A stretch of 33,185 bases of DNA from an uncultured Eubacterium sp. (GCA_900547255.1 URGC01000011.1:1-33185), one strand, 5' to 3'. Shown: positions 16,505 to 24,292, counted from the first letter of the stretch. Notes: a model not told the origin generated them from the sequence alone. Numbers and translations are program-made.

Positions 16505-17815
16505 TTATTCTGATATAGCCTTAAATGCCTCATCAAGGTCTTCGATAATATCATCGATATTCTCTGTACCAATTGACAGACGGATTGTGTTAGACTTGAT
16601 ACCCTGCTCAATAAGCTCCTCTGCATTTAACTCTGAATGTGTTGTGCTTGCTGGATGGATTGCAAGTGACTTAACGTCTGCAACATTAGCAAGAAGAGAG
16701 AATAATTCAAGATTATCAATGAAATCTTTAGCTGTCTTCTCATCACCCTTTATCTCAAATGTGAAGATAGAACCTGCACCGTTAGGGAAATACTTCTTGT
16801 AAAGTCTCTGCTGCTCTGGGTCACTTGTAACTGCTGGATGATTAACCTTCTCAACTAATGGATTCTTTGAAAGGTAATCAACTACTTTAAGTGCATTCTC
16901 AACATGACGCTCTACTCTTAATGATAATGTCTCAAGTCCCTGTAAGAATATCCATGAAGATATTGGAGAGATGCATGCACCTGTATCACGAAGAAGGATT
17001 GCACGGATTCTTGTAACAAATGCTGCTGGACCTGCTGCATCTACGAAGCTGATTCCATGATAGCTCTCGTTAGGCTCTGTGAGCTGTGGGAACTTGCCAG
17101 ATGCCTTCCAGTCAAATGTACCGCCATCAATAATAACACCACCGATTGTTGTACCATGTCCACCGATAAATTTAGTAGCTGAATGAACTACGATATCTGC
17201 GCCGTACTCGATTGGTCTGATAAGATATGGTGTTGCAAATGTTGAGTCGATAACAAGTGGAATTTTGTGTGCATGTGCAATCTTAGCAACAGCCTCAATA
17301 TCTGTAACTTCTGAATTAGGATTACCAAGTACCTCGATATATAATGCCTTAGTATTCTCCTGAATTGCATCCTCAAAATTCTTAGGATCAAGTGGGTCAA
17401 CGAATGTTGTTGTTACGCCATAATCAACGATTGTATGTGCAAGGTAGTTATATGTACCACCATAGATGTTCTTAGCTGCAACAATGTGGTCACCTGCAAG
17501 TGCAAGGTTCTGGATTGTATAAGCTACTGCTGCTGCACCAGATGATACTGCTAATGCTGCTACACCGCCTTCAAGTGCTGCAATTCTTCTCTCAAATATA
17601 TCCTCTGTTGGATTAGTAAGTCTTCCATAGATATTACCTGCATCCTTTAATGCAAATCTGTCTTCTGCATGCTGTGAATTATGGAATACAAAGCTTGATG
17701 TCTGGTAGATTGGAACTGCTCTTGAATCTGTAACTGGATCTGCGCTCTCCTGTCCAACGTGTAACTGTAATGTTTCAAATTTTAAATCTCTGTCTGCGTA
17801 ATGTTTCTTTGCCAT
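16505..17815 (-). CDS. metY: O-acetylhomoserine sulfhydrylase paralogue 1
   Basis: A 436-residue canonical MetY-type enzyme converting O-acetylhomoserine and sulfide to homocysteine. Conserved segments are LQLHVGQ at the N-terminus, YGRLTNPTEDIFERRIAALEGG, EVLGNPNSEVTDIEA, VIDSTFATPYLIRPIEYGADIVVHSATKF (PLP Lys in SATKF), and the C-terminal SIHPASTTH-like block (LAIHPASTTHSEL). The length matches the family (about 430). It is transcribed alone, with its own upstream regulatory region and terminator. Its homocysteine product would feed the metF-metH operon further left. AAAGGAGA lies eight bases before the ATG. Confidence 0.93.
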   Translation of the reverse strand: MAKKHYADRDLKFETLQLHVGQESADPVTDSRAVPIYQTSSFVFHNSQHAEDRFALKDAGNIYGRLTNPTEDIFERRIAALEGGVAALAVSSGAAAVAYTIQNLALAGDHIVAAKNIYGGTYNYLAHTIVDYGVTTTFVDPLDPKNFEDAIQENTKALYIEVLGNPNSEVTDIEAVAKIAHAHKIPLVIDSTFATPYLIRPIEYGADIVVHSATKFIGGHGTTIGGVIIDGGTFDWKASGKFPQLTEPNESYHGISFVDAAGPAAFVTRIRAILLRDTGACISPISSWIFLQGLETLSLRVERHVENALKVVDYLSKNPLVEKVNHPAVTSDPEQQRLYKKYFPNGAGSIFTFEIKGDEKTAKDFIDNLELFSLLANVADVKSLAIHPASTTHSELNAEELIEQGIKSNTIRLSIGTENIDDIIEDLDEAFKAISE

Positions 17816-17916
17816 AGTTATGTTCTCCTTTTATATGTTAAATTTGATTTAATCTGCTTTCGCTTTCGATGTGATTATATTACCCTAACATAAGCAATTT
17901 GGCAATTTCTAAAAAA

Positions 17917-17945
17917 TTATAGCCAGTTATAGTTTTATCCTATAG
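17917..17945 (-). promoter_or_regulatory. OAHS-1 promoter with MET-box-like palindrome
   Basis: Minus-strand TATAAT (17917-17922) has no good -35. Where the -35 should lie there is a 17-bp interrupted palindrome TATAGTTTTATCCTATA (17928-17944). It resembles the LysR-type MET-box described for streptococcal methionine genes (TATAGTTTnaAACTATA, from memory), with one half intact. Flanking GGCTATA repeats occur on both sides. A weak -35 with a regulator site over it suggests an activator-dependent or repressible promoter (inference). Confidence 0.5.
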
Positions 17946-17981
17946 CCAAGTCACTTTCTGTTAAAATACATTTATCACGCA

Positions 17982-18031
17982 AAATATCCACCACATACAG
18001 GTACTGCACTGCCTGCACATGATGGATATTT
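17982..18031 (-). terminator. Terminator of pstSCA
   Basis: Long inverted repeat AAATATCCATCATGTGCAGG / CCTGTATGTGGTGGATATTT (minus strand) with a short loop and a partial T-run, starting about 18 bases after the pstA stop. It closes the transcript after pstA, before any pstB could be reached. Confidence 0.8.
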
Positions 18032-18048
18032 CTCCGGCTGTCATCTGT

Positions 18049-18897
18049 TTAATCAGTCTTAGCTGCAAGGTGGTTAGCAGCCGCTTTAGAAAGCATATTA
18101 ATAAGCACTACCAGAACAAGAAGCACTACTGCGGTTGCATATGCCTGATTAGTATTAAATCCTTCTCCCGAAAGCATGTACATATGAACTGAAAGTGTTC
18201 TTGCTGAACCAAATAAGCTGTTAGGAACCTTTGCCATAGTTCCGGCAGTGTATATAAGTGCCGCTGTCTCACCAACAATTCTACCTATCGCAAGTATTAC
18301 ACCTGACAGTATGCCAGGGACTGCCGATGGAAGCACAACCTGAAATACTGTACGAAGCTTTCCTGCTCCAAGTCCAAAGCTTCCTTCCCTGAAACTGTCT
18401 GGCACTGCCATAAGTGCCTCCTCTGTCGTTCTCATAATTGTAGGAAGTACCATAATCGCAACAGTGAGCGCACCTGAAAGTATTGATAACTGCATATGAC
18501 ACGCTGTTACGAAAAAAAGCATACCAAACAATCCATATACGATAGATGGAATTCCTGAAAGTGTCTCCGCTGTAATTCTTACTACCTTGACAATCTTATT
18601 GCCTCTCTTGGCATATTCAACCATATATATAGCCGCAAATATTCCAAGTGGTGCTGCAAATAAAAGTGCAAGTGCTGTAAGAAGCAGTGTATTGATAAGT
18701 GATGGAAGCATAGAAACATTATCTGAATTATACTCCCATGCAAACAGGCTTGGTGTGAGATATGGAATACCTCTTACAAGTATATACACAATAAGGAAAC
18801 CAAGCGATGCAACTGTTATAAATGCAGCTACATATGTAACCAGTCTTATAAGAAGAGAGACCGGGTGTTTTGAATACGTCTTAAATATGTTTTTCAT
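18049..18897 (-). CDS. pstA: Phosphate ABC transporter permease PstA
   Basis: A 282-residue inner-membrane permease with six predicted hydrophobic segments. The BPD_transp_1 EAA loop is recognisable in FREGSFGLGAGKLRTVFQVVLPSAVPGILSGVILAIGRIVGETAAL, and TAETLSGIPSIVYGLFG is a PstA/PstC signature. With PstC it forms the channel for high-affinity phosphate import. The AGGAGGAAGAGAG ribosome site sits in the 12-base gap after pstC. The usual next genes, pstB (ATPase) and phoU, are not here: a terminator follows and then an unrelated gene. Confidence 0.94.
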   Translation of the reverse strand: MKNIFKTYSKHPVSLLIRLVTYVAAFITVASLGFLIVYILVRGIPYLTPSLFAWEYNSDNVSMLPSLINTLLLTALALLFAAPLGIFAAIYMVEYAKRGNKIVKVVRITAETLSGIPSIVYGLFGMLFFVTACHMQLSILSGALTVAIMVLPTIMRTTEEALMAVPDSFREGSFGLGAGKLRTVFQVVLPSAVPGILSGVILAIGRIVGETAALIYTAGTMAKVPNSLFGSARTLSVHMYMLSGEGFNTNQAYATAVVLLVLVVLINMLSKAAANHLAAKTD

Positions 18898-18909
18898 CTC
18901 TCTTCCTCC

Positions 18910-19767
18910 TTACTGCTTATCTCTATTCTTTAATATTGAAAACAATGTATTGATTATAAGAATAAATACGAACAGTACAACACCTGTAGCAATAAGTGCC
19001 TCTCTGTGAAGGTCTGTTGCATATCCCATCTCTATAACAATATTAGCTGTCATTGTACGTATACCTTTAAGGATTCCCTTTGGCATACGTGGCTGATTAC
19101 CTGCAACCATAATAACTGCCATTGTCTCACCTATCGCACGTCCTATTCCAAGTACTACACCTGCCATAATTCCTGATTTGGCAGCAGGTACAACTGTAAG
19201 ATATACGCTTCTTTCATGAGTAGCACCAAGCGCAAGTGCACCCTGGTAATATTTCTCTGGAACCGCTCTTATAGATGACTCTGATACATTAATTATAGTT
19301 GGAAGAATCATGAATCCAAGCAGGATTGATGCTGTAAGGATACTGTTACCGTCTCCACCTATGTAATTACGGACAAATGGAACGATAACACACAAACCAA
19401 AAAAGCCATATACAACTGATGGAATACCAGCCAGAAGCTCAACTGCCGGTTTAATTATTTTATATAGATTCTTAGGGCAGAACTTTGCAAGATATACTGC
19501 TGTAAGAATACCTATCGGAACACCTATAATAACTGCGCCTGCTGTGATATAGATACTTCCTATAATCATAGGAAATATGCCATACATATCATTTCCCGGT
19601 TTCCATGTCTTACCAAATGCAAAGTTGAATAAACCAATCTTCTGCATTGCTGGTATTCCATTGGCAAACAGGAATATACATATTAATGCAACTGATATAA
19701 TAGATACACATGCACAAAGCATGAATACTATTTCCATTACTTTTTCTTTTACATGACCTTTATTCAT
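18910..19767 (-). CDS. pstC: Phosphate ABC transporter permease PstC
   Basis: A 285-residue permease with six hydrophobic segments, including the PstC signature VELLAGIPSVVYGFFGL and the EAA loop YYQGALALGATHERSVYLTVVPAAKSGIMAGVVLGIGRAIGETMAV. It pairs with PstA. I place the start at the ATG at 19765-19767, preceded by AAGGAAGAG. An upstream in-frame ATG at 19806 falls in the loop of a strong stem-loop and has no ribosome site, so it is unlikely to be used. It lies second in pstSCA. Confidence 0.92.
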   Translation of the reverse strand: MNKGHVKEKVMEIVFMLCACVSIISVALICIFLFANGIPAMQKIGLFNFAFGKTWKPGNDMYGIFPMIIGSIYITAGAVIIGVPIGILTAVYLAKFCPKNLYKIIKPAVELLAGIPSVVYGFFGLCVIVPFVRNYIGGDGNSILTASILLGFMILPTIINVSESSIRAVPEKYYQGALALGATHERSVYLTVVPAAKSGIMAGVVLGIGRAIGETMAVIMVAGNQPRMPKGILKGIRTMTANIVIEMGYATDLHREALIATGVVLFVFILIINTLFSILKNRDKQ

Positions 19768-19791
19768 AAACTCTTCCTTCTTACCATCATT

Positions 19792-19821
19792 AGCTGGCTG
19801 CCCCATAAGAAGCAGCCAGCT
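19792..19821 (-). other. pstS-pstC intercistronic stem-loop
   Basis: Perfect 10-bp inverted repeat AGCTGGCTGC / GCAGCCAGCT with a 10-base loop and no T-run, between the pstS stop and the pstC start. Such hairpins after a binding-protein gene commonly stabilise the upstream mRNA or reduce read-through, keeping PstS in excess over the permease (family knowledge; inference for this site). Confidence 0.7.
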
Positions 19822-19838
19822 CTAAATATTTATCCAGA

Positions 19839-20747
19839 TTACTGAACCTGGCTCCAGTCTGTTGTCTGACCTGTGAAGATTGCCTTAACCTGTGCAGATG
19901 TGATGCTGTCAAGTGAATTATCCTTGTTAACAATTACTGCGATACCATCAATCGCAATCTTAGTATCTTTAAGACCCTTTGCCTTCTCGCTGTCCTTAAG
20001 CTCTCTTGAAGCCATACCGATATCAAGTGTTCCCTCTGCTGCCTTTGTCATACCTGTTGTTGAATCTGACTGCTGAAGTTCAAGTGTTACATTAGGATTA
20101 ACCTTCTTATAAGCCTCGATAAGCTTCTCCATAACTGGTGTAACTGATGAAGAACCGCCTACAACAACCTTGCCTGAAGCTCCGTTAGATGTGAATGCAC
20201 CCTTGTTGCCCTCTGAGATGTAACCCTTATCCTCAACTACCTTCTGTCCTTCTGCACTTAAAATGTAGTTGATGAAATCTGTAGCTGCATCACTTAAATT
20301 ATCCTTAGTTGCAATGTTGAATGGTCTTGTTACCTTATATGAACCGCTCTTAACATTGGCAACTGTTGCATCTGCTCCATCAACCTTTAAAGCCTTGATT
20401 GATGAATTAAGAGCTCCTAATGATGTATAGCCGATTGCTGCTGAGTTGCCAGCTACTGTCTGCATCATTACCTCTGTACTGTTAGTGATGTTAGCATCCT
20501 CTGTTGTCTTATCAACTTTCTTGCCGCTTGCATCTGCTTCTTCAATTCCAAAAAGCTCAATGAATGCTCCTCTTGTACCTGAGCCGTCCTCTCTTGATAC
20601 GACTGTTATCTCTTTCTTTGCTTTATTGCCTGATGCTCCTGAATTACTGCCTGCTGAATTATTATTGCCACATCCTGCTAATGCTCCTGCAACACATGCA
20701 ATGCTTAACATTACTGCTGCATATTTCTTTAATGATATTTTTCTCAT
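19839..20747 (-). CDS. pstS: Phosphate-binding lipoprotein PstS, circularly permuted order
   Basis: A 302-residue lipoprotein. The signal peptide ends in the lipobox LAGC (lipidated Cys26), followed by a Ser/Gly/Asn-rich linker. The mature part carries all the expected PstS elements, but in swapped order. The block ITVVSREDGSGTR (47-59), with the IGYTSLG, DFINYILSAEGQKVVEDKGYI segments that normally form the C-terminal part, comes first. The normally N-terminal block GGSSSVTPVMEKL (197-209), DIGMASREL, IDGIAVIVNKDN (266-277) and FTGQTTDWSQV (291-301) comes last, and the protein ends there. The break lies exactly between WSQV and ITVV in a conventional PstS. Phosphate-ligand elements (GSSS, SGTR) are kept, so it is probably functional. 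Confidence 0.92.
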   Translation of the reverse strand: MRKISLKKYAAVMLSIACVAGALAGCGNNNSAGSNSGASGNKAKKEITVVSREDGSGTRGAFIELFGIEEADASGKKVDKTTEDANITNSTEVMMQTVAGNSAAIGYTSLGALNSSIKALKVDGADATVANVKSGSYKVTRPFNIATKDNLSDAATDFINYILSAEGQKVVEDKGYISEGNKGAFTSNGASGKVVVGGSSSVTPVMEKLIEAYKKVNPNVTLELQQSDSTTGMTKAAEGTLDIGMASRELKDSEKAKGLKDTKIAIDGIAVIVNKDNSLDSITSAQVKAIFTGQTTDWSQVQ

Positions 20748-20768
20748 ATTGTCCTCCTAAAATATCAA

Positions 20769-20790
20769 GGAGCTTTCCGTCTTTAGCTCC
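20769..20790 (-). other. Leader stem-loop before pstS
   Basis: GGAGCT / AGCTCC inverted repeat with a 10-base loop, ending 21 bases before the pstS start. The CTCC arm could also pair with the AGGAGG ribosome site just downstream, which would allow translational control, but this is speculative. Confidence 0.4.
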
Positions 20791-20864
20791 CCTGCAAAAT
20801 TTACTACCGCCAGAAAAGTGCTAGCGTTGTTTTCCTGACTGCAAGTAAAGAATACAGTATTTTA

Positions 20865-20915
20865 TGTAAAATCTACTATCAGCATTATGAGAAATCCATG
20901 TAAAATAAGTGTAAA
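20865..20915 (-). promoter_or_regulatory. Pho-box-like repeat array upstream of pstS
   Basis: On the minus strand TTTACA occurs at 20910-20915 and 20899-20904 (5-base spacing, 11-bp period), then a degenerate TTCTCA at 20888-20893 in register, and a further TTTACA at 20865-20870. Tandem TT(A/T/C)ACA repeats with 11-bp period are the PhoP binding pattern in Gram-positive bacteria. A possible -10 (TATTCT) follows without a good -35, as expected for a PhoP-activated promoter. Confidence 0.55.
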
Positions 20916-20963
20916 TAAAAAAGGCTTATGTAAAGTATAATTAAACACTTTACATAAGCCCTT
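20916..20963 (-). terminator. Terminator of the HMA-domain gene
   Basis: Perfect 14-bp inverted repeat GGCTTATGTAAAGT (20923-20936) / ACTTTACATAAGCC (20947-20960) with a 10-base loop. On the minus strand it runs into six or seven T. It lies 22 bases after the stop at 20985. Confidence 0.9.
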
Positions 20964-20984
20964 AACCCTTGGTATTGCTGTATA

Positions 20985-21338
20985 TTACACAATCTTTGTA
21001 ACTGTAAAATCTGCCTTTCTTACAGCTCTTATTATATCCTCATCTTTAATTTCTCTGTCATATGAAACCACTGCCAGATTCTTTTTAAGATTAACCTTTG
21101 CAACCGCTCCATCTATCTGATTGATATATCGTTCTACTGTATTCTTGCAATGGTCACAATGCATACCATCTATATATACAGTCTTCTCTCCGATAATCTC
21201 TCCTTCAAGAACCTTCTTCTCCACTGGTTCATCGCCGCCTCCGCAGCATCCACCTTCACCTTTCATGTGCTTCATTCCAGACCTTACCGCCACTGCACAT
21301 ATCACTACTAATATAAGAACAATAACCGCTGTTCCCAT
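20985..21338 (-). CDS. Membrane-anchored HMA-domain metallochaperone-like protein
   Basis: A 117-residue protein from the ATG at 21336-21338, which has AAAGGAG eight bases upstream; an in-frame ATG nine codons earlier overlaps that ribosome site and is rejected. Residues 3-19 form one membrane helix, followed by a short basic stretch and a Cys-Gly cluster (GGCCGGG, Cys31/32). Residues 52-117 form an HMA fold with the metal-binding motif GMHCDHC (Cys61, Cys64). Soluble CopZ/MerP proteins share this domain; the N-terminal anchor and Cys-Gly cluster resemble FeoB-associated Cys-rich proteins. It probably binds Cu(I) or a related soft metal. No copper ATPase is adjacent. It is transcribed alone. 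Confidence 0.85.
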   Translation of the reverse strand: MGTAVIVLILVVICAVAVRSGMKHMKGEGGCCGGGDEPVEKKVLEGEIIGEKTVYIDGMHCDHCKNTVERYINQIDGAVAKVNLKKNLAVVSYDREIKDEDIIRAVRKADFTVTKIV

Positions 21339-21380
21339 GTCAATCGCTCCTTTCATGTTAGTCATTTCTAACTTAACACA

Positions 21381-21413
21381 AAATTAACACTTTCCCCCGC
21401 CCCTGTCAAGGGG
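21381..21413 (-). promoter_or_regulatory. Promoter with G-tract spacer upstream of the HMA gene
   Basis: Minus-strand TTGACA (21404-21409), 17-base spacer, TAATTT (21381-21386). The -35 lies in the palindrome CCCCT-TGAC-AGGGG (21400-21413) and the spacer begins GGGGCGGGGG. G-tract operators of this kind are typical of CsoR-family copper/persulfide repressors, which suits an HMA gene (inference). The palindrome also follows the stop of the upstream SseB-like gene by two bases. Confidence 0.5.
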
Positions 21414-21414
21414 A

Positions 21415-22158
21415 TTATATATTATCGCCCTGCATCATTCTTTTATATCCATCCAGCTTTGTTATGCTCTCTATCATCGCCGCTGGCACGCTGACAGGAT
21501 TATCGCAGAAAGGATTAAGCACAATACTTCCATATCCGTTAGCCTCTATAACACCTGCAACATCTGGGAATGTAAGGACAAGAGTCTTTACATTCTCCCC
21601 TGATTCCATAAGTCCTTCCCACTTATTAAGCTGTCCCCAGTCAGCAAACAATGGCAATACCTGCTTTCCGCCCATATTCTGGTCTGGCAGTGCCGCAAAT
21701 GCAAATTCATCATCATCTGCATTGTCCATAACTCTTATAGGCACTAAGAAATGTCCATGTGCAAGTGCGAACACAAAATGATCCATGAATGAATTATCAT
21801 CCTTGTAATATGCATATGAATCAAGAATGCCTGACAATCCCGGATTGACAACAGGTACATTAACATCTATCGTGCGCTGTGGCTCCACATCCGTTATGAC
21901 ATCATATTCACCAATCTTAAACTTGCCCTGAGGAACGATATGCAGTGCAACGCTTCCTGTTGCCGCATGCTCACCCTTAACAACCGCACCATTCTCATTC
22001 TTATCAATATCAACGACAACAGCCTTATAATCATCCTCCGGCCTTATCACATATACTGTATCTCCTACAGACACCTCTCCTATAAGAAGACCTGTAACTA
22101 CCAATACCGACTGCTCCTTTAACTGGAACAGATCCTTTGCTAACATTGAAAATCCCAC
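21415..22158 (-). CDS. EF-Tu-type beta-barrel / SseB-like fusion protein
   Basis: A 247-residue soluble protein of two parts. Residues about 1-95 follow the pattern of translation-factor domain 2 (FQLKEQSVLVVTGLLIGEVSVGDTVYVI ... GSVALHI), a beta-barrel that in EF-Tu binds aminoacyl-tRNA. Residues about 105-245 resemble the SseB N-terminal domain (FVFALAHGHFLVPI ... LPLFADWGQLNKW ... GVIEANGYGSIVLNPF). SseB-type domains have no settled biochemistry, so no function is assigned. The GTG start at 22158 is chosen because AAAGAGG lies seven bases upstream; the in-frame ATG four codons later has no such site. It is transcribed alone; a -10 TATAAT lies at 22257-22262. Confidence 0.75.
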   Translation of the reverse strand: MGFSMLAKDLFQLKEQSVLVVTGLLIGEVSVGDTVYVIRPEDDYKAVVVDIDKNENGAVVKGEHAATGSVALHIVPQGKFKIGEYDVITDVEPQRTIDVNVPVVNPGLSGILDSYAYYKDDNSFMDHFVFALAHGHFLVPIRVMDNADDDEFAFAALPDQNMGGKQVLPLFADWGQLNKWEGLMESGENVKTLVLTFPDVAGVIEANGYGSIVLNPFCDNPVSVPAAMIESITKLDGYKRMMQGDNI

Positions 22159-22501
22159 TTTGTACCTCTTTCCTCGTTATATTTATTATTTTTAAATTGT
22201 TTATTAAGACACTTTAGAAATGCTTTATAAACTGTACATTGTTTTGTCACATTTATATTATACAATCTATTTGTAAGTTAAGGAACTGCTTTGATTGCTT
22301 TAGTTAATCATTGTAATCGGAATGGTTCCGCCAAGCAATAACTTGTCTTATGACAAGTTGACATATATTTGGTTTTTCATATTCTTTCTCCCTACGCCAG
22401 CACTTAGACTTCTAGGTGCTGGCATTTCCGTTTTACAGGGATTTATAAGATATGCGGTCAGACAATATCTGCCTGACCGCGTACCATTAATCTTATCGCT
22501 C
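22159..22501. other. 343-bp intergenic region rich in hairpins
   Basis: No convincing gene. Going left from the chemoreceptor stop, three stems stand out: GCGGTCAG/CTGACCGC (22454-22480), probably the chemoreceptor terminator although its T-run is poor; GCCAGCAC/GTGCTGGC with TAGA/TCTA inside (22396-22423, a 28-base near-perfect palindrome); and AACTTGTC/GACAAGTT with a TTAT loop (22340-22359). A ten-codon minus-strand reading frame starting MKNQ with GGGAG upstream runs into the last stem (22351-22383). The left part holds a TATAAT (22257-22262) for the SseB-like gene and AT-rich sequence. I could not match it to a known riboswitch or small RNA. Confidence 0.5.
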
Positions 22502-24292
22502 TTAAACTGTAAAGAAATTCATATCTTTCCTGAGAGTCTTTGAAAGGTTATCAAGCTTCTCAGCTTCTTCTGCAAGAGTATTAATTGTAGCATTAAGCTC
22601 TTCCATTGACGCAGTTGTCTCCTGGGCTGATGCAGCATTCTCCTCTGATATAGCTGAAAGGTTAGTAATTATATCTACCACACTGCTTCTTGCGCTGTCA
22701 CATGAATCTGCATTAACTTTAATCTCTGCTGTTCCAGACTGTGATACCTTAATGCCATCGCCAACCTGTCCGACTTTAGTCTTAGTATTATCAAGCTTAG
22801 CCTTCTGATCCTTTAAAAGTACAATTGCATCATCCATCTGTGTAAGCATTTCCTGTGAATTGTGAAGAAGCTCTTCAATAATTCCCTGAATCTCCATAGC
22901 AGCATCATTGGACTGTACTGCAAGCTTCTGAATCTCTGATGCAACTACCGCAAAGCCCTTACCAGCCTCACCTGCTCTTGCTGACTCAATAGATGCATTG
23001 AGTGAAAGAAGGTTTGTCTGCTCTGCAATACCAGTTATAAGAGCCGTAGAATTGCTGATTTTCTTGATTGATTCGTCTGTATTCTTAATCTGGTCTGCTA
23101 TCTCAAGAATAGCCTTATTAGTAGTATCATTAGATGTTGCAAGGTCATCTATTGTAACAAGTGATTCATCACCAGCCTTGCCCATATCTGCGGCTGTACC
23201 TGTAAGAGTTGTTACATTCTCAACAATCTCTCCGATAACCTCTCCCATATGGCCAATCTGTGTTGATGCGCTCTCAATCTCCTCAGCCTGTGAAACTGCG
23301 CCCTTAGATATATCCTCAACAGCACTGCTTATCTCATCCGATGCACTGCTTGACTGTGCTGCCGCAGAGCTTAATGACTGACCTGTCGCATTAAGTTCAT
23401 CAGTAATCTTATCAATATCACCAACTATCTCACTGAGTTTTTCAACGAGCTTCTGGACTGATTTACCCATATCACCAATCTCATCATTTCTGTTTACAAC
23501 CTCTGGTGCAACCTCAACATTAAGATTACCATGAGCAAGCTCAAGAATAACATCCTCAGCATGAACAATTGGCTTCGCCATATGTCTTGCTGTGATATAT
23601 GTAGTAATTGTAAGTATTATAAGAAGTACAATAGATATACCTGTAAATCCGGCTACTCTTCCATCGATATATGCCTTAACATCTGTAGCAGGCTGTCCTG
23701 CGAATATTGCACCTACAATCTTGCCGTTTTCTCTTAATGGAACATATACAGCAACATAATCAGTATCATTAATAACTATATCCTTAGTCTTATATATATC
23801 ACCTTTTGAAACTGTATTCCATACTGCATCAGCTATATCTGTTCCTGTAATTCTGTTGCCAGCCTTATCTTGAAGTGATGTTGCCATTCGTGTCTTGCCA
23901 TAGCATATAGTGACACTTGCATCAGCATCCTCTGTGAAAGAATCTATAAGGTCAAGATTAGTAGTGATATTAGTCTTACCTTTCATAAGGTTATTGCCAG
24001 ATAAGCTATATGAACCATCAAGCGCATTATAGCCAGCCTCAACTGACTCTGCTAACAGATATAGTCCGTTAAGTGATTCATCATATAATCCTGATGAAAG
24101 GCTGTTAGTTGCAAATATTAAAAGTACTACAACAAGAAATACTGCCGGGAACACACCCATCATTGTCATTCTTCTCTTAATACCGAACTTTTTCTTACGT
24201 CGCTGTTCCTTTATCTTCTCAATCTCCTGCTTTTTTAATTCCTTAACCTGTTCTAAATTGATATTATTAAGCCTTTTTTTGTTCTCCTCCAT
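22502..24292 (-). CDS. Methyl-accepting chemotaxis protein
   Basis: A 596-residue transmembrane chemoreceptor. A highly charged cytoplasmic N-terminus (1-40) precedes TM1 (~42-62). An extracellular sensor of single-Cache type follows (~64-205; conserved GKIVGAIFAG end). TM2 (~215-235), HAMP (~236-290) and a long coiled-coil signalling domain complete it, with the conserved hairpin tip GIAEQTNLLSLNASIESARAGEAGKGFAVVA that contacts CheA and CheW. The receptor ends in FFTV with no CheR-binding pentapeptide. AGTATAATAG upstream gives a -10 at 24325-24330 and GGAGGGG is the ribosome site. The ligand is unknown; no che genes are near. Confidence 0.95.
   Translation of the reverse strand: MEENKKRLNNINLEQVKELKKQEIEKIKEQRRKKKFGIKRRMTMMGVFPAVFLVVVLLIFATNSLSSGLYDESLNGLYLLAESVEAGYNALDGSYSLSGNNLMKGKTNITTNLDLIDSFTEDADASVTICYGKTRMATSLQDKAGNRITGTDIADAVWNTVSKGDIYKTKDIVINDTDYVAVYVPLRENGKIVGAIFAGQPATDVKAYIDGRVAGFTGISIVLLIILTITTYITARHMAKPIVHAEDVILELAHGNLNVEVAPEVVNRNDEIGDMGKSVQKLVEKLSEIVGDIDKITDELNATGQSLSSAAAQSSSASDEISSAVEDISKGAVSQAEEIESASTQIGHMGEVIGEIVENVTTLTGTAADMGKAGDESLVTIDDLATSNDTTNKAILEIADQIKNTDESIKKISNSTALITGIAEQTNLLSLNASIESARAGEAGKGFAVVASEIQKLAVQSNDAAMEIQGIIEELLHNSQEMLTQMDDAIVLLKDQKAKLDNTKTKVGQVGDGIKVSQSGTAEIKVNADSCDSARSSVVDIITNLSAISEENAASAQETTASMEELNATINTLAEEAEKLDNLSKTLRKDMNFFTV

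Noticed and set aside
19768..19806. Upstream ATG for pstC at 19806
   Set aside because: It lies in the loop of the 10-bp pstS-pstC hairpin and lacks a ribosome site; the ATG at 19767 has AAGGAAGAG.
22322..22543. A 73-codon plus-strand frame in the hairpin region
   Set aside because: It runs through three stem-loops into the chemoreceptor 3' end, has no ribosome site and no family resemblance; it is likely chance.
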